Below, one piece after another: positions 34,150 to 45,349 of a DNA stretch of 64,000 nucleotides. The stretch spans positions 1,488,001-1,552,000 of the forward strand of contig NC_047096.1 in assembly GCF_902459505.1 (NCBI RefSeq). Direction: 5' to 3'. Every line of letters begins with the position of its first letter. The stretch's first letter is position 1. The stretch comes from Geotrypetes seraphini. Taxonomy: Eukaryota; Chordata; Amphibia; Gymnophiona; Dermophiidae. The position numbers and the translations under genes were made by a program. Under the pieces are notes generated by a model. The model was given only the letters and a program-made list of their open reading frames with translations, ran no database searches and was not told the DNA's origin.

Positions 34150-34850
34150 AGTCTCTTGTCACAAATTGGATTGAAAAGTGCTGTAGACCCGACACAGTCT
34201 GTGTTTCGGCATTGGTGCCTGTCTCAGATGACAATCTGATAATATCAATGTGTGCTTGTCACAAATCAATCACTTATTATGCTGAGGAAATCAGGAGAAC
34301 GTGTAGCGATTCAAATCCAGTCTATAAAGTCAACTCTGAGACAACGTTTTCTCCAACAGCAATGACAGAGCACTTTGGCAACAGTGACCACCAAGAATGT
34401 CCGAGATTGAGAAAACAAAGGACTCCTGCTCCAGAAAACAGATGCCAACCTAAATGCCACAGGAGCAGGTATATACAGAGAGTGTGATCCAGTAGGATTC
34501 AGCCGTGAGCTTAGGAGGGGAACAAAACCTAAGAACAAGGGAAGAGCAGGGTCCAGCTAAGAAGGATACAGAGGAGCAGGGATCCTTACCTTGGAACCCA
34601 ACGGTCTTAGCTCCCTGCTTCGAGGAACTATGGGAGAAGTAAGGAAAACCAACCAGTCCTGGAGCCATAAGTGCTTCCCACCTGCAGTCACTCTGAGGCC
34701 CTAAGGCACAAGATCTTAAAGCTTAGTTAGAGAAGGGAAAAGTCCCAGTTGGAATGGAGGGTCAGTGGATAATTCACCTGCCCAGCACTTATCGCAACCA
34801 GGGATCACTGGTAACCCCTGAAGGACCAGCAAGAAACTCAAAATGTGAGA
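34150..34850. other. Unassigned sequence around the 33518 element
   Basis: TAGACCCGACACAGTCTGTG and GGCATTGGTGCCTGTCTCA look like an antisense LINE 3' region split by the 33518 element. The rest is not recognised. Confidence 0.35.
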
Positions 34851-35037
34851 ATAGCCCTCCTGGGTCAAAGACTGAAATTCCTGCTTCAAACAGTGGCCAG
34901 TCCAAGTCACAAGTACCTGCAGAGTCCCAAAAAGTGGCAGGATTCTGGGCTAGTGAGGTCAATTCCATGAGCAACCGAGCATTGACCTCACCCGCCTGCG
35001 CTAAAAACCTCTAGCGCCGTTTAGTAAAAGGAGCCCT
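34850..35037. mobile_element. CR1 antisense fragment and one end of a MITE
   Basis: AACAGTGGCCAGTCCAAGTC and AGTCCCAAAAAGTGGC are CR1. TTTAGTAAAAGGAGCCC at about 35017-35034 is the end of the CCTTTTACTAA MITE group; the partner end was not found. Confidence 0.55.
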
Positions 35038-35169
35038 CAAAGAATACAAACTAATTAAAAGATAAGAAATACAAATTAAAGAATCTAAACCAGCTGCAAA
35101 ATTATTTTGAACAGCTGTACAGTTTTGGCAGTCTACTTCAGAAACGCAAGCTTAAATGGTTGACTTTTC

Positions 35170-36000
35170 TTCCAGGAACTTATCCAAACCATTAACTCTT
35201 GTTACCACATCTCCAGAGCTTGTGAAAGCACAGTTTCACCTATTGGTTTTAAAAGTAACTTAATGCAGGCCGAAAGAATAAACCAATCAATTCACATTCA
35301 CCCATTCTATTCCACTCTAGATTTTTGTTGTATTTTTTTATTTATTGGGAATTTTTATGAAGAGATTCACCCAAAGTGGTGCAACTGCTGGTTTAAAAAA
35401 AAACAACTTAAAATTTTCTTAAAAGCATAACAATCATATAATTATCAAATATTGTATAAGAATAAATACAAACTCATACAATGAGAGAGGAAACTTGGAA
35501 ATGGCAAATTGAAATCTAGTCCTAGCACTAACATAGTTTATAGTTTATTATTTCTGATTGTATCCAAAGCGCATTGCAAATATGACACAGATATTAAAAC
35601 ACTTAACTAATTGCAACATATGAATCTTTCATTACCAAGCTACAAAGACAAACTCACAATGTGCTGTTAAAAATAAAGTCAATACTTCAGTCAAAGCTGT
35701 CATATTTCATCTGACAGAAAAGATGTTTCTTATTAACACGGTACAACAGTAACTCAGAAATATTCCCACTGAACAGCTCTGTAGAACAATCATAAAAATA
35801 TTATTTCAGTACTTGACAGCCTGGAAGAACATGCAAATAACAGAGATATCGAATGATGTCAGCAGAGCCTGGTTCGTATCTCCCTCTGCCGTCTCTTTAG
35901 CCTTTCCACTGAACCTCTTTTGAGATGGGGTGATCAGACATTACGATATCCCTCTGATTCTTCCTAATAATTCCTAACATTCTCTTTGCTTTTTGGGCTC
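35170..36000. other. CR1 and L2 tail debris
   Basis: CTTCCAGGAACTTATCCAAA (35170) and CCTCTTTTGAGATGG (35915) are CR1 words. CATAGTTTATAGTTTATTAT with AAAGCGCATTGCAAATATG (35540) is an antisense L2 tail. No gene. Confidence 0.5.
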
Positions 36001-36149
36001 AGGGAGAGAAATACTGAAGGCTGAAATTAATCACGAGGAATCATTTCACCTAGGAAAGGCCTACAAAATCACTAAGAGAGACTTTGAAACACCATCATAA
36101 GCAGTAAGGGGTGATTTGGGACAGTCAGGGAACTCTAAGTACTTTCTCT

Positions 36150-36255
36150 TCATCTTAATTAATCTTACTTATTGCATTTCTTCTGTTTCTACTGTAAACC
36201 GCTTAGAACCTCACGGTACAGCGGTATATAAGAAATAAAATTATTATTATTATTT
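36150..36255 (+). mobile_element. L2-type 3' end with ATT tail
   Basis: TGTAAACCGCTTAGAACCTC, ACGGTACAGCGGTATATAAG and an ATT microsatellite form the same terminal hairpin as at 11555-11615. Confidence 0.85.
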
Positions 36256-36361
36256 CCAATCTGCTAAACATTTGAAAGATGCTGGAATTGGGATGTTAGA
36301 CTCAAAATCCACTGTGGATTTAGAAATTCTAACTTGTAGGATTTTAAAGAATAAGTTAGAC

Positions 36362-36569
36362 CAGGGCTGCCCAAGTCCGGTCCTCGAGATCTACTGGCAG
36401 GCCAAGTTTTCAGGATATCCACAATGAATATGCATGAGAGAGATTGGCCTGCACTGCCTTCTTCATATGCAAATCTCTCTCTCTCTCTCTCTCTCATGCA
36501 TGTTCCTTGTAGATATCCTGAAAACCTGGCCTGCCAGTAGATCTCGAGGATTGGATTTGGGCAGCCCTG
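36362..36569. mobile_element. hAT fold-back element with 8-base TSD and CT run
   Basis: The ends are CAGGGCTGCCCAAGTCC and inverted GGGCAGCCCTG. AGTTAGAC flanks exactly (36354-36361, 36570-36577). A CT microsatellite (36474-36494) has grown beside the octamer. Confidence 0.95.
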
Positions 36570-36964
36570 AGTTAGACGATGCTTTAATAGTAACTTTATT
36601 TGATATTCCCCCCAAGAAATGGAACAATGCGAAGGAAGAATTCTGTGAATTTCTCCTCACCAATACAATGGTGGGGCCTTATAACCTTTTGATATCTACC
36701 TAGAACAAAATGAAATGCAGATACAATTGATCGTTATTCTTTTTTAACCTCTCTGGGCTTTTTCAAACCTACGCCAGTAAAATCGCATCAAAAAGGTCAC
36801 CAATTAGATTTGATTAATTTTTCCTCCAAAGAGTTGTTGAGTCCCAAAATTGACTTTAAGCTGGCAAGTTGGAAAGATTCTATCTGGTCAGATCATTGTA
36901 TCTGTAATTTTAGACTAGATTGGCAGGAGCGACTACCTCAACTTAACTCTTTAAATGAATCTTC

Positions 36965-37515
36965 GCTAAAAGTAAATTTGACCATGTCTCCCTGCTCCTG
37001 GCCAAGCTCCACTGGCTTCCGATAATCGCCAGGGTCCACTATAAATGCGCCTGTTTAACTTTCAAAATCCTATATGGTATCCTCCCTCCCTTTATCCCTC
37101 TTTCTTGGAATTCCTCAAACCATAATACCACCAGATCCTCCCACAAATTAAAACTATCCTTCCCCTCGCTAAAAGGCATTTCCCACACAGGAAAGCTAGG
37201 GACCTCCCTCCACTTCAAAATCACTGAGCTCTGGAACAACCTTACCTCCCCTCTTCGGAACTTGAGCTCTCTCCAAGTTTTCCGCAAACATCTGAAAACC
37301 TGGCTTTTCTCAAAAAATGTAAGTCTCCCTCCAACTTAGGAATCGAGGAAACTCTTATATCTTGGCATCCCAAGTCCTGTAAATTTTCTTCCCACTTCTA
37401 CCTCTAACCCTCTGTTGTAGTTCCTTCCTATTTCTCCTACTGTAAACCGCGTCGAGCTCTACGAACGTGGAGATGATGCGGTATACAAACCTAAAGATTA
37501 GATTAGATTAGAAGA
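36965..37515 (+). mobile_element. L2-type 3' end with GATTA tail, inserted in the LINE
   Basis: The open frame reads WLPIIARVHYKCACLTFKIL and WNNLTSPLRNLSSLQVFRKH. It ends with ACCGCGTCGAGCTCTACGAA, GATGATGCGGTATACAAACC and three GATTA units. Confidence 0.88.
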
Positions 37516-37889
37516 TTGTGACCAGCAGAGGATTTGTGAATCCAGTTGAGTTTTGGGACCATCATGATGTAACTTTCAAACTGGATTCTGAGGCAAATTT
37601 TCCAATTATGTGGAAAATGTTTAGTAAACAGATTTTAGATGAAATAGCCCCACTAAAGACACGCAAAAGAAAACTAAAGCCCTCAAATGACTGGTATGAT
37701 GCTGAACTATTAGCCTTTAAACAGAAATTAAGAAAAGTGGAAAAGATCGGGTTAAAATTTGGAAATGAGGAAGATAAGTTAAATTGGGGATGCAATTTAA
37801 GAATTTATAAAAATCTAATTAAAGATAAACGTTCTAATTACTATGCTCAGAAATTAGGTACAGTTAAGATCAATAGCAGAGAATGATTT

Positions 37890-38262
37890 ACATAAGAACA
37901 TAAGAACATAAGAAATGCCTTTGCTGGGTCAGACCTGAGGTCCATCGCGCCCAGCAGTCCGCTCACGCGGCGGCCCATCAGGTCCAGGACCTGTGCAGTA
38001 ATCTTTTATCTATACCCCTCTATCCCCTTTTCCAACAGGAAATTGTCCAATCCTTTCTTGAACCCCAGTACCGTACCCTGCCCTATTATGCCCTCTGGAA
38101 GCGCATTCCAGGTGTCCACCACATGTTGAGTGAAGAAAAACTTCCTAGCATTCGTTTTGAATCTGTCCCCTTTCAACTTTTCCGAATGCCCTCTTGTTCT
38201 TTTATTTTCTGAAAGTTTGAAGAATCTGTCCCTCTCTATGCCCTTCATGATCTTGTAAACTA
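37890..38262 (-). mobile_element. CR1 3' end, antisense, inserted in the LINE
   Basis: The tail CATAAGAACATAAGAACATA opens it. The - strand has an open frame with RGHSEKLKGDRFKTNARKFF and HVVDTWNALPEGI. It is a clean young 3' end. Confidence 0.93.
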
Positions 38263-38835
38263 GTTAACACCTTAACTGATACGACAGCTATAACATGATC
38301 AAGTACTGAAAATCCTCCATCTGCTGATATTTTAGCAGAATTTTCCAATAATAAAATCTGCAAGTTAAGAGTAAGTTTACAGTCTGTTATCGATGGCTAT
38401 CCCAACTTTTAACCAGTGCAACTGAGAGAAGGTTTAAGAGCTGGCATGTTCTGGACTCAATTTGACATTCCAGATTGGCAACAATTCAATAAACTGTTTA
38501 ATAAATCAAATTGTTTACTCGATACATGAAAAATGCCCCAATTACATTCAGGTCAACTCTGTATAAATGGACAAGTTTCTCATTCATCTATATCTGTTAA
38601 GACAAATTATAGACCTATTGCAAGTATACCTTTATTGTGTAAAACGATGGAAGGTCTGGTTAACCTAGAACCGGTTCAGTATTTAGACAAATTCAACATC
38701 CTTCATAACTATCAATCTGGGTTTAGTACGGAAACTGTTACAGCTTCTTTCATTGACCATCTCCACTGCCTGTTTAGTCAAGGCACTAGCGTTTTAATAC
38801 TTCAGTTAGACCTTAGCAGCACCTTTGATGTAGTA

Positions 38836-39009
38836 CAGGGGTAGGCAATTCCGGTTCTCGAGAGCCGGAGCCAGGTCAGGTTTTCAGGATATCCACCATG
38901 AATATGTATGAGATGGATTTGCATGCACTGCCTCCTTGAGATGCAAAACTATCTCATGCATATTTATTGTGGATATCCTGAAATCCTGACCTGGCTCCGG
39001 CTCTAGAGA
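38836..39009. mobile_element. hAT fold-back element, right end missing
   Basis: CAGGGGTAGGCAATTCC starts the left arm. The right arm stops at CTGGCTCCGGCTCTAGAG, about 20 bases short, and no TSD is seen. The octamer ATTTGCAT is kept. Confidence 0.85.
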
Positions 39010-39649
39010 TTTTGTGGGTGTTGGAAATGTTTCATTAAGGATGAGTTGTGATCAACCTTGCAACCAATTTCCTTTCATATTCTGCTTCGGACTTTGCATT
39101 CTCATTAGACTACATACTCCTTAAACGCTGGGTGGCCGTTACAGGGTCCTTTTATTTAAACTCATTCTTCTTTTGCAGAGAAATTTTCTCTTCAGCTGTC
39201 TGTGTGATGGGAAGTAAATTGAGCAGTATTTAAGATGAGCCCTGGCTATAGATCCTCCCAAACTGAGGGGTGACCCTCAGCCCCAACCGTCCCTAAGTGT
39301 TTCTGTCTTGATCACGCTGTTGCCTCTGTGGGTTCTTCCAAGCATTTGCCAGTCTTTCGGGGATGAAATGTTTTCTAAAGTTAGGCCTGAGCAGATTCTG
39401 CTCCTTCAGTCTCTTCTACGAACCTCATCCACACAGACCCATTTCAAACCTTTGCCACTTCACAAAAGGAAAACCACAAATATATCAAATCGAATGCACT
39501 AAGGTCAAACATAAAGAAACAGATCAATGTCACGTCGTTTCTCTTTCTCGCAGACATTAAATTGTTTCTCCCCATAATCTCACATTCTCTCTCTCGCTGA
39601 CTTTTGAGAACCTTTTCTAAGACAGATTATTCCCTTAATCACTCAGGAA
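39010..39649. other. Stretch without recognised gene or repeat
   Basis: Mixed sequence; open frames are short and unsupported. Confidence 0.3.
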
Positions 39650-39890
39650 AAGAACCCAAGCTGATATAATATTATAATTAATTAATTCACTAAAATGGTA
39701 TTAAATTTCTCTTCCCCCTGTGGATATTATCTGAATTCACTGACCTTTACAGCAATCAGTGTCTAATTGTAAGCAGGTTTCTGTGCAGGGCCAGCCGGCT
39801 CCTTTCCATTAATAATTCCATCCAGGACGCACCATGCACCTTAAATATTGTATTAATATCACTGCCCCTTATAAGAGGGTGAAGGAAAGG
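39650..39890. promoter_or_regulatory. Non-repetitive AT-rich block, candidate conserved element
   Basis: ATTATAATTAATTAATTCAC, AGTGTCTAATTGTAAGCAGG, CCATTAATAATTCC and TTAAATATTGTATTAATATC crowd together without repeat words. This is inference only. Confidence 0.3.
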
Positions 39891-40639
39891 GCAGAGGGAC
39901 ACAGCACGTCTACTGTATGATAACATGCCAGTCACACACACAGATCCTGCACTTCCCCTATTTCCCAGCCACTGTATCCATGCCGTACCCATTCTCCCTC
40001 AGGAACACTCCCCATTCTATTCCAACTTCCCCCAAAAGATGGCATGAATTTATTCCCTACTCCCATGCTCTCTTAGGATGCCAAACAGGCTCTCATTTCT
40101 CATCCCCCACTGGGTTAAGGTTACCAAAAAGCTCCAGAAAAAGGAGGAAGGATTCAGACATGCGAGTTGTACTTCCATTGCTTTCTATGGAAACAGAACC
40201 CAGATATCTCAGTCCTCCATTTCTAGAGCCATATAACTTAGTGGCCCTCCTACTCTAGACCCCATTATCTGGGAGGCCTGAGAACGAGCACACAAAGTTT
40301 GGTGGCTGAATTTCTCCAAAAAGGTGGTAAATAATCCTAAATTCCTGGATACTGAGCTTTGCTCGGGAAAGTCAGCTGTGTGACTGGAACCAGGGCAGAG
40401 CTGGAGGAAGCGCTAAGCCCAGATTTCACTGCACTTTATAGATGTTGCGAGCTGGCATTCTCCCACCCAGCTTGTGAGCTTTGGGACTCTGGATCCTCTC
40501 TACTCAAGGCAGGAAAGAAGCATGAAAGATATTTAAAAAGGCTTCAAAGCCTTTGGGTTGGAAGGCAACATTTAGTTACCTACTGGGAAGAAATGCAGAA
40601 TGGATCAGGCCTGAGAACTGGTTAACCTTATCCAGCTTT

Positions 40640-41120
40640 TCTCAAGGTGCAAATGATTGCAATATTACTGTATCAGGTTTGTGGCTTCCCTGTTTTAATG
40701 TGTTTTCCATCATTTCTGTGTTTAGCGATTTTAATCTTTTATTGTAAACCATTTCAATTCATGAGAAAAGCAATGTATCAGGTTTAATAAACCAGAAACC
40801 AAACTGGCATGTGAGGGGGTTGGGTTACGAGAGAGCAGCGCTACCAGATGCACGCAGCACTGCCCCCAACCCCGTACCTCTGTAGAACTTCATTAGCATG
40901 AGCAAGTTCTCCTACCAGCCTGATTCCCCTCTGAATCACTTTCGGATCACAGGACCAGGAAGTGATGTCAGAGGGAAACCCAATGCTGGCGCAAGGAGCA
41001 TGCTGGAGAAGCCACTTGCACCAGTGAAAATTTAGAGGGGGAGGGAGAGTGTGAGTGTGGAGTGAGGGGGGGGAACGCAGAGAGGAAGGCATGGGGGCAC
41101 CTCCTACTCTTACTATGCCA
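40640..41120. mobile_element. L2-type 3' end (to 40800) and GC-rich hAT-like body (40840-41115)
   Basis: TTGTAAACCATTTCAATTCA is a 3' hairpin half. GACCAGGAAGTGATGTCAGA resembles the body of the element at 46866-47220. No clean ends. Confidence 0.45.
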
Positions 41121-41404
41121 CTGAGTGTGCAAACAGGATGCTGGACCCAGTATTCCGCTTTCTAGCCTTGGAAAGCATTCTGGGAGGGGTTTTTGCAACT
41201 CCAGCCACAAGAGCGAGCCTTAGGCATCTCTTTTTCTTCTTCTTTTTCCCAGGAAACCTGTTGGAAATAAGATGTTTTCTTTGATCCTGCCCAATTCTAA
41301 GAATGGATTGTTTTACAAGAAGCCAAAGCAGTTACGGGTCACTCCTTAAGAAGTTTGTCATTAATTCCAGCTGATTAAAATGAAACAATTCAAATGAAGG
41401 GCTT

Positions 41405-41505
41405 TGGCTCTCTTTTACTAAGTGGCAGTGGAGGTTTCTACCGTGGCGCTGGGAACATCAGAGCATTTAGCGCCCACCGTCACTGCTGCGGTTTACTATA
41501 AGGGG
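41405..41505. mobile_element. MITE of the CCTTTTACTAA group, degenerate
   Basis: GGCTCTCTTTTACTAAGTGG and GCGGTTTACTATAAGGGG are weak inverted ends around GGCGCT and AGCGCC words. Confidence 0.5.
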
Positions 41506-41739
41506 GGGGCGGAGTTTGATTTTGGATAATTAGCTTGGTTTTCCTCAATTGATTAGGTTTTCTGTTCTAATATTTCTTTCTTCCTTTTTATTTGATACTA
41601 CTATCAATGTTTTCTCTTTTTTTAATTCCCTCTCTATGGCTGAAATTTCTTTACCTATTTCCTGACTTTAGGAATTATCATTAACCTTTGCATTTGTTAT
41701 TTTTGTATAAAAAAATGTATTTAAATTTACCAAAATAAG

Positions 41740-42845
41740 CTGGAGATTTAACAACAATCTCAGGCATTGAGACTGAAGGAACAAGGAACGCCGGGGAGGT
41801 AAAACCGCCTGCGGTAAATATGGAAAGCAATAGAAGTTATGGATTCTATGCTCAAAAAACGCAGGATGGATTGTGGAAATATCAAGGCAAAGGTGGAACC
41901 TTTGAAAGAGGATGGTGAGACCATTCAGAAACATGAACAACAGATTACTCAGGTTAAAGATAGAATGACATTCAGAAAAAAATGGAAAATGATCAAAGGA
42001 AAATAACCGGAGAATATTGCATTTTCCTAGATCACCCATAATCTCAGCTATCGAAATGGTCTGTAAATATATGCGCAAAACTTTGTTGATTCCTGTAGAA
42101 AATTTACCACCAATAATAAGAGCTAATTTAGTTAACTCTGCTCCAACTGATGGAGGTTCCTGGAGGTAAAACTAATTTGACAAATTTTGGGGAAAATTCC
42201 CTTGAGGTGACTTTTGTTCTTGAATTTGATAGAGACTTAATGCCTAAATCTTATTTCTGAAATATTAATGCTCAATTTATGGGCTCCAAGATACATATAT
42301 TTCCTGATGTTTCACAAGTGACGCAACGGAGAAGGGACTTCTTGGCCTATAGACCAAGGGTTTGTTTTACAAAGCTGCGCAGTAACAGCCCCGAAGCCCT
42401 TTAAATCTCTATGGGCTTTGGGGCCGCTAACTCGGCTTTGTAAAACAGGCCCTAAGACGCCACATTTGTGTTGAAATTTCCAGAAAAGTGTTCTGTTACA
42501 CATGCTGGAAACAAATCTTCTTTTCTTTAAGCCTAAACAATTATTGGAATTTATTGCAGCTAGAGAAGGTGGGGAGCTCATAACAGGTCTGCCGGCGGCT
42601 GAGTCTTCTTAGAATGCGTTCATGGTATTTAAGGGGGCTTTTTTTCTTTCTTGACTCCACATTATTTGTGGACTAAATAATAATATGTTTTTCTGATGGG
42701 GAGGGGGGTCTTCTTCCCCCCCCCTGTTATATGATACTTATTTAATTTTGTGAATCTATATTCAAGTATGTTGATTATGCTTGTTTGATTAATGGAAAAA
42801 ATTATAGATAAAGAATTTTTTTAAAAAAGTATATAAATTTACCAA
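41740..42845 (+). mobile_element. L1-type element: ORF1 followed directly by 3' tail
   Basis: Frames give a coiled-coil-like part (EDGETIQKHEQQITQVKDRM), SPIISAIEMVCKYMRKTLL, IPVENLPPIIRANLV and PDVSQVTQRRRDFLAYRP, the L1 ORF1 RNA-binding pattern. Stops and shifts break it. After ORF1 come an AT-rich stretch and a tail (TTTTTTAAAAAAG, 42816) with no RT. Confidence 0.75.
42359..42452. mobile_element. 94-base MITE inside the L1 ORF1
   Basis: GGGTTTGTTTTACAAAGC and inverted GGGCCTGTTTTACAAAGCC are the ends. Flanks CAA (42356-42358) and TAA (42453-42455) fit a 3-base duplication of TAA. It separates codons for AYRP and LRRH. Confidence 0.82.
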
Positions 42846-42859
42846 AATATTCAGAAAGG

Positions 42860-43075
42860 CATAAGAACAGCCATACAGGGTCAGAGCCCAGGTCCATTAA
42901 GCCCAGAGTCTTGTTTCCAAACAACTAGCAAAATTTCATGTTACCAACCCCAGGGATAAGTGACTTAGGGATTTTCCCTAAATTTAATTTCATATTAATT
43001 TATGACCATTTGGTTCAGGAGCCTGTCCAAACTTTTTTAAAGTCCAGCTATTCTAACTGCTTTTACCAAGCTAAG
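42860..43075 (-). mobile_element. CR1 antisense copy
   Basis: GGCATAAGAACAGCCATACA, GGGTCAGAGCCCAGGTCCAT and GGAGCCTGTCCAAACTTTTT follow CR1 order. Confidence 0.85.
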
Positions 43076-43437
43076 AAGTAGAGTCCGTTCAAGAGAATTC
43101 AGGTCTGTCTCGCCTGGGAAATGATCTGACAGGCTCTGTGTTCACCAGCTAAGGAAGGCATCCTGGTCCCAGCCAGCACATGCACCAACAGCGCCACCCT
43201 CTGCTTCTACTCTGCAATCGCCCCAACAGGTAGGAAGAGGAACAGAAAAGGCAGAGGTCTTCTTGTCTTCTTCTTTCTTTCAGTGCTTGGGAAGTTTAAT
43301 CTGTGCAGAATAAAAAGCCTGAAATGAGATGCTGCAACAATGAAGCAGGAAATTAATTTCTATTCTTTCTGTGCCAAAGAAAATCAACTAGAGTCGTGTG
43401 CTGTCAATCAAATTGCTCTCTAGAAGACACTTGATAG

Positions 43438-43700
43438 ACAGAGAGGAGGGGGAGGGGGGAGCAAGGAAGCAGGAAGAGAGGTGGGAGAGGGAGGAGAGAA
43501 GGGAAAAAAGAATGTATTCAGGAAGAGAGAGAAAAGCAGGAGAAAGGGATGTAGGTGAGGGCAGGAAAGAGAGACAGGAAGGAGAAAAGGTGGGAAAGAA
43601 GGAGAAAGGGAAGCTGAACAGAGTGAGGAGAGAGAAACAGCAGAGAAGAGGTAAGGAGGAGAATGAAAAGGGAGAAATAAGAGAAAGGGAAATGGAATCA
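43438..43700. repeat. Purine tract
   Basis: The + strand is nearly all A and G for about 260 bases (GAGGAGGGGGAGGGGGGAGC, AAGGAGAAAGGGAAGC). Frames on both strands are artefacts of this bias. Confidence 0.85.
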
Positions 43701-44084
43701 GGAGGACAATGGTGCAGTATGTACACACCTATGACAATATTCTCAGTGTATCTGCGGTCCCTGACGGCATTCTCCTGCTACACCAAGTCCAGTTCTTTGT
43801 GCTAACCAGAAACACTGTTTTCCCACAGAAAATGGAGAGAGACTCAGAGATCGAAAATAAATATATTTTAATGTATTTTTAAAATTCCAGTTCATTATTT
43901 TGTACATTTATAAAATAGTAAAATTTTAAAATCAAAGCAGGGTGGCTTAAAAAACAACTTATAAAAAAAAAAAAGCCATACATATCTGATACACTACAAA
44001 TGCGGAATATAGATTATTCCTGTACTCACTGGGAGACCCACACTCGCAATATACCTTATTCCTCCTCTCACAAGACTTTACACA
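43700..44084. other. Stretch without gene; A/T-rich with short A runs
   Basis: TATTTTAATGTATTTTTAAA and AAAAAAAAAAAAGCC near 43860-43975 look like LINE tail debris. Nothing else recognised. Confidence 0.35.
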
Positions 44085-44700
44085 CCTAAGAGCATAAGTC
44101 ACGCTACTGGATCAGATCAAGGGTCCATCCAGTTCAGGTCACAAGTACCCAGCAGAATCCCAAAAAGTAGCGAGATTCTATGTAACCAATCCCAGGTAGA
44201 TCTGGGGCTTCCCCCAGATCTACCTCAGTATCAGTTTATGGATTTTACCTCCGGGAACTTGCTCAAACCTTTTTTGAACACAGATACATTAGCTGCTTTT
44301 TACCACATCTCTGGAAATGAGTTCCAGAATTTAACTATGTCTTGAGTGAAAAATATTTTCTCTTATGTAACTTCATCAAGTGTCCTCTAGTCTTTGTACT
44401 TTATGAAAGAGTAAATAATTGATTCAGGATTCTGTAGACTTGTATCATATCTTCCCTCAGCCATCTCTTTCCAAGCTGGAGCCCTAACCGCCTTAGTCTT
44501 TCCTCATACGAGAGGAGTTCCATCCTCTCAATTACTTCAGTTGCCATTAATTGTTTTTTGGGGGGATGCTGTGAACAAAGATGCGATCTCACCCCAGAGG
44601 CGTACAATGTTCTCTATTTTCTAACATCCTGTTTGCTTTTTGGCCGCTGCCATACCCTGACTGGAAGATTTTAACACATTCTCCATGTTGACACCTGTCC
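44085..44700 (-). mobile_element. CR1 antisense copy
   Basis: CTACTGGATCAGATCAAGGG, AAAAAGTAGCGAGATTCTAT and CCTCATACGAGAGGAGTTCC are CR1. On the - strand [17 protein letters not shown] is readable. Confidence 0.88.
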
Positions 44701-44786
44701 TAGATCCCTTTCCTCAGTGGAAAATAAATATATAAATACAATACCTTTAATTGTGCAATTAATTGTGATTAAAATTCTTAAAGGAA

Positions 44787-44945
44787 GGAGTAGCCCACTG
44801 GTTAGTGCAGTGGCCTTAGAACCAGAACAACTGGGTTCAAGTCCCACCGAAGCTCCTTGTGACTTCATTGCCCCAGGTACAAAATAAATACCTCATATAT
44901 AATATGCAAACTACTTTGATTGTAACCACAGAAAGGCAATACATT
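44787..44945 (+). mobile_element. tRNA-type SINE, second subfamily
   Basis: CACTGGTTAGTGCAGTGGCC (box A side) and GGGTTCAAGTCCC (box B), then CTCCTTGTGACTTCATTGCC and a tail with TTTGATTGTAACCACAGAAA. Confidence 0.85.
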
Positions 44946-44959
44946 CTGTCCTACCCCAT

Positions 44960-45340
44960 TCCCTTACCAAAATGCAGTCCCAGTTTCCAATGTGACAGTA
45001 TAATGGGTGATCATCTCGTATCCAGTGATCACCAGATTGTGTGGTTTAATATTAAGACAGATGTGGAGAGGGTTCATTCAAAAGTGAAGCTTCTAGACTT
45101 CAAACAAACTAACTTTATCAAGATGGGGGTTTACCTCATGGAACTGTCGTCTAGATGGGAACATTTAGAAGTAGGAAGAATTGAATGGAGCTATTAAAGG
45201 ACCGCAAACTATTTTGTAAGAAAAGTAAATAAAAATAAGAGGTATAGAAGGTCCCTTTGGTTCTCAATAGTAGCTGAAAAGGTAAGAAAAAGGAGGTTAG
45301 TCTTCATAAGTTATAAAAGACTGGAAGTGTGATAGATTTC
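44960..45340 (+). mobile_element. CR1 fragment, EN end and linker
   Basis: MGDHLVSSDHQIVWFNI and VKLLDFKQTNFIKM are the end of the CR1 endonuclease and the linker; the frame then breaks. Confidence 0.75.
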
Positions 45341-45349
45341 AAACAATTT

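Larger units (their letters stand above)
36256..38835 (+). mobile_element. L2-type LINE copy carrying nested insertions
   Basis: The pieces in order are EN-domain end (SPKIDFKLASWKDSIWSDHC), the linker (WYDAELLAFKQKLRKVEK, KNLIKDKRSNYYAQKL) and RT start ([41 protein letters not shown]). They are separated by an hAT at 36362, an L2 3' end at 36965 and a CR1 3' end at 37890, and cut by an hAT at 38836. It has many stops and is dead. Confidence 0.9.

Noticed and set aside
43141-43240. Possible host exon around CAGCACATGCACCAACAGCG
   Set aside because: A donor-like GTAGGAAG follows, but no clear open frame with family similarity and no partner exon was found.
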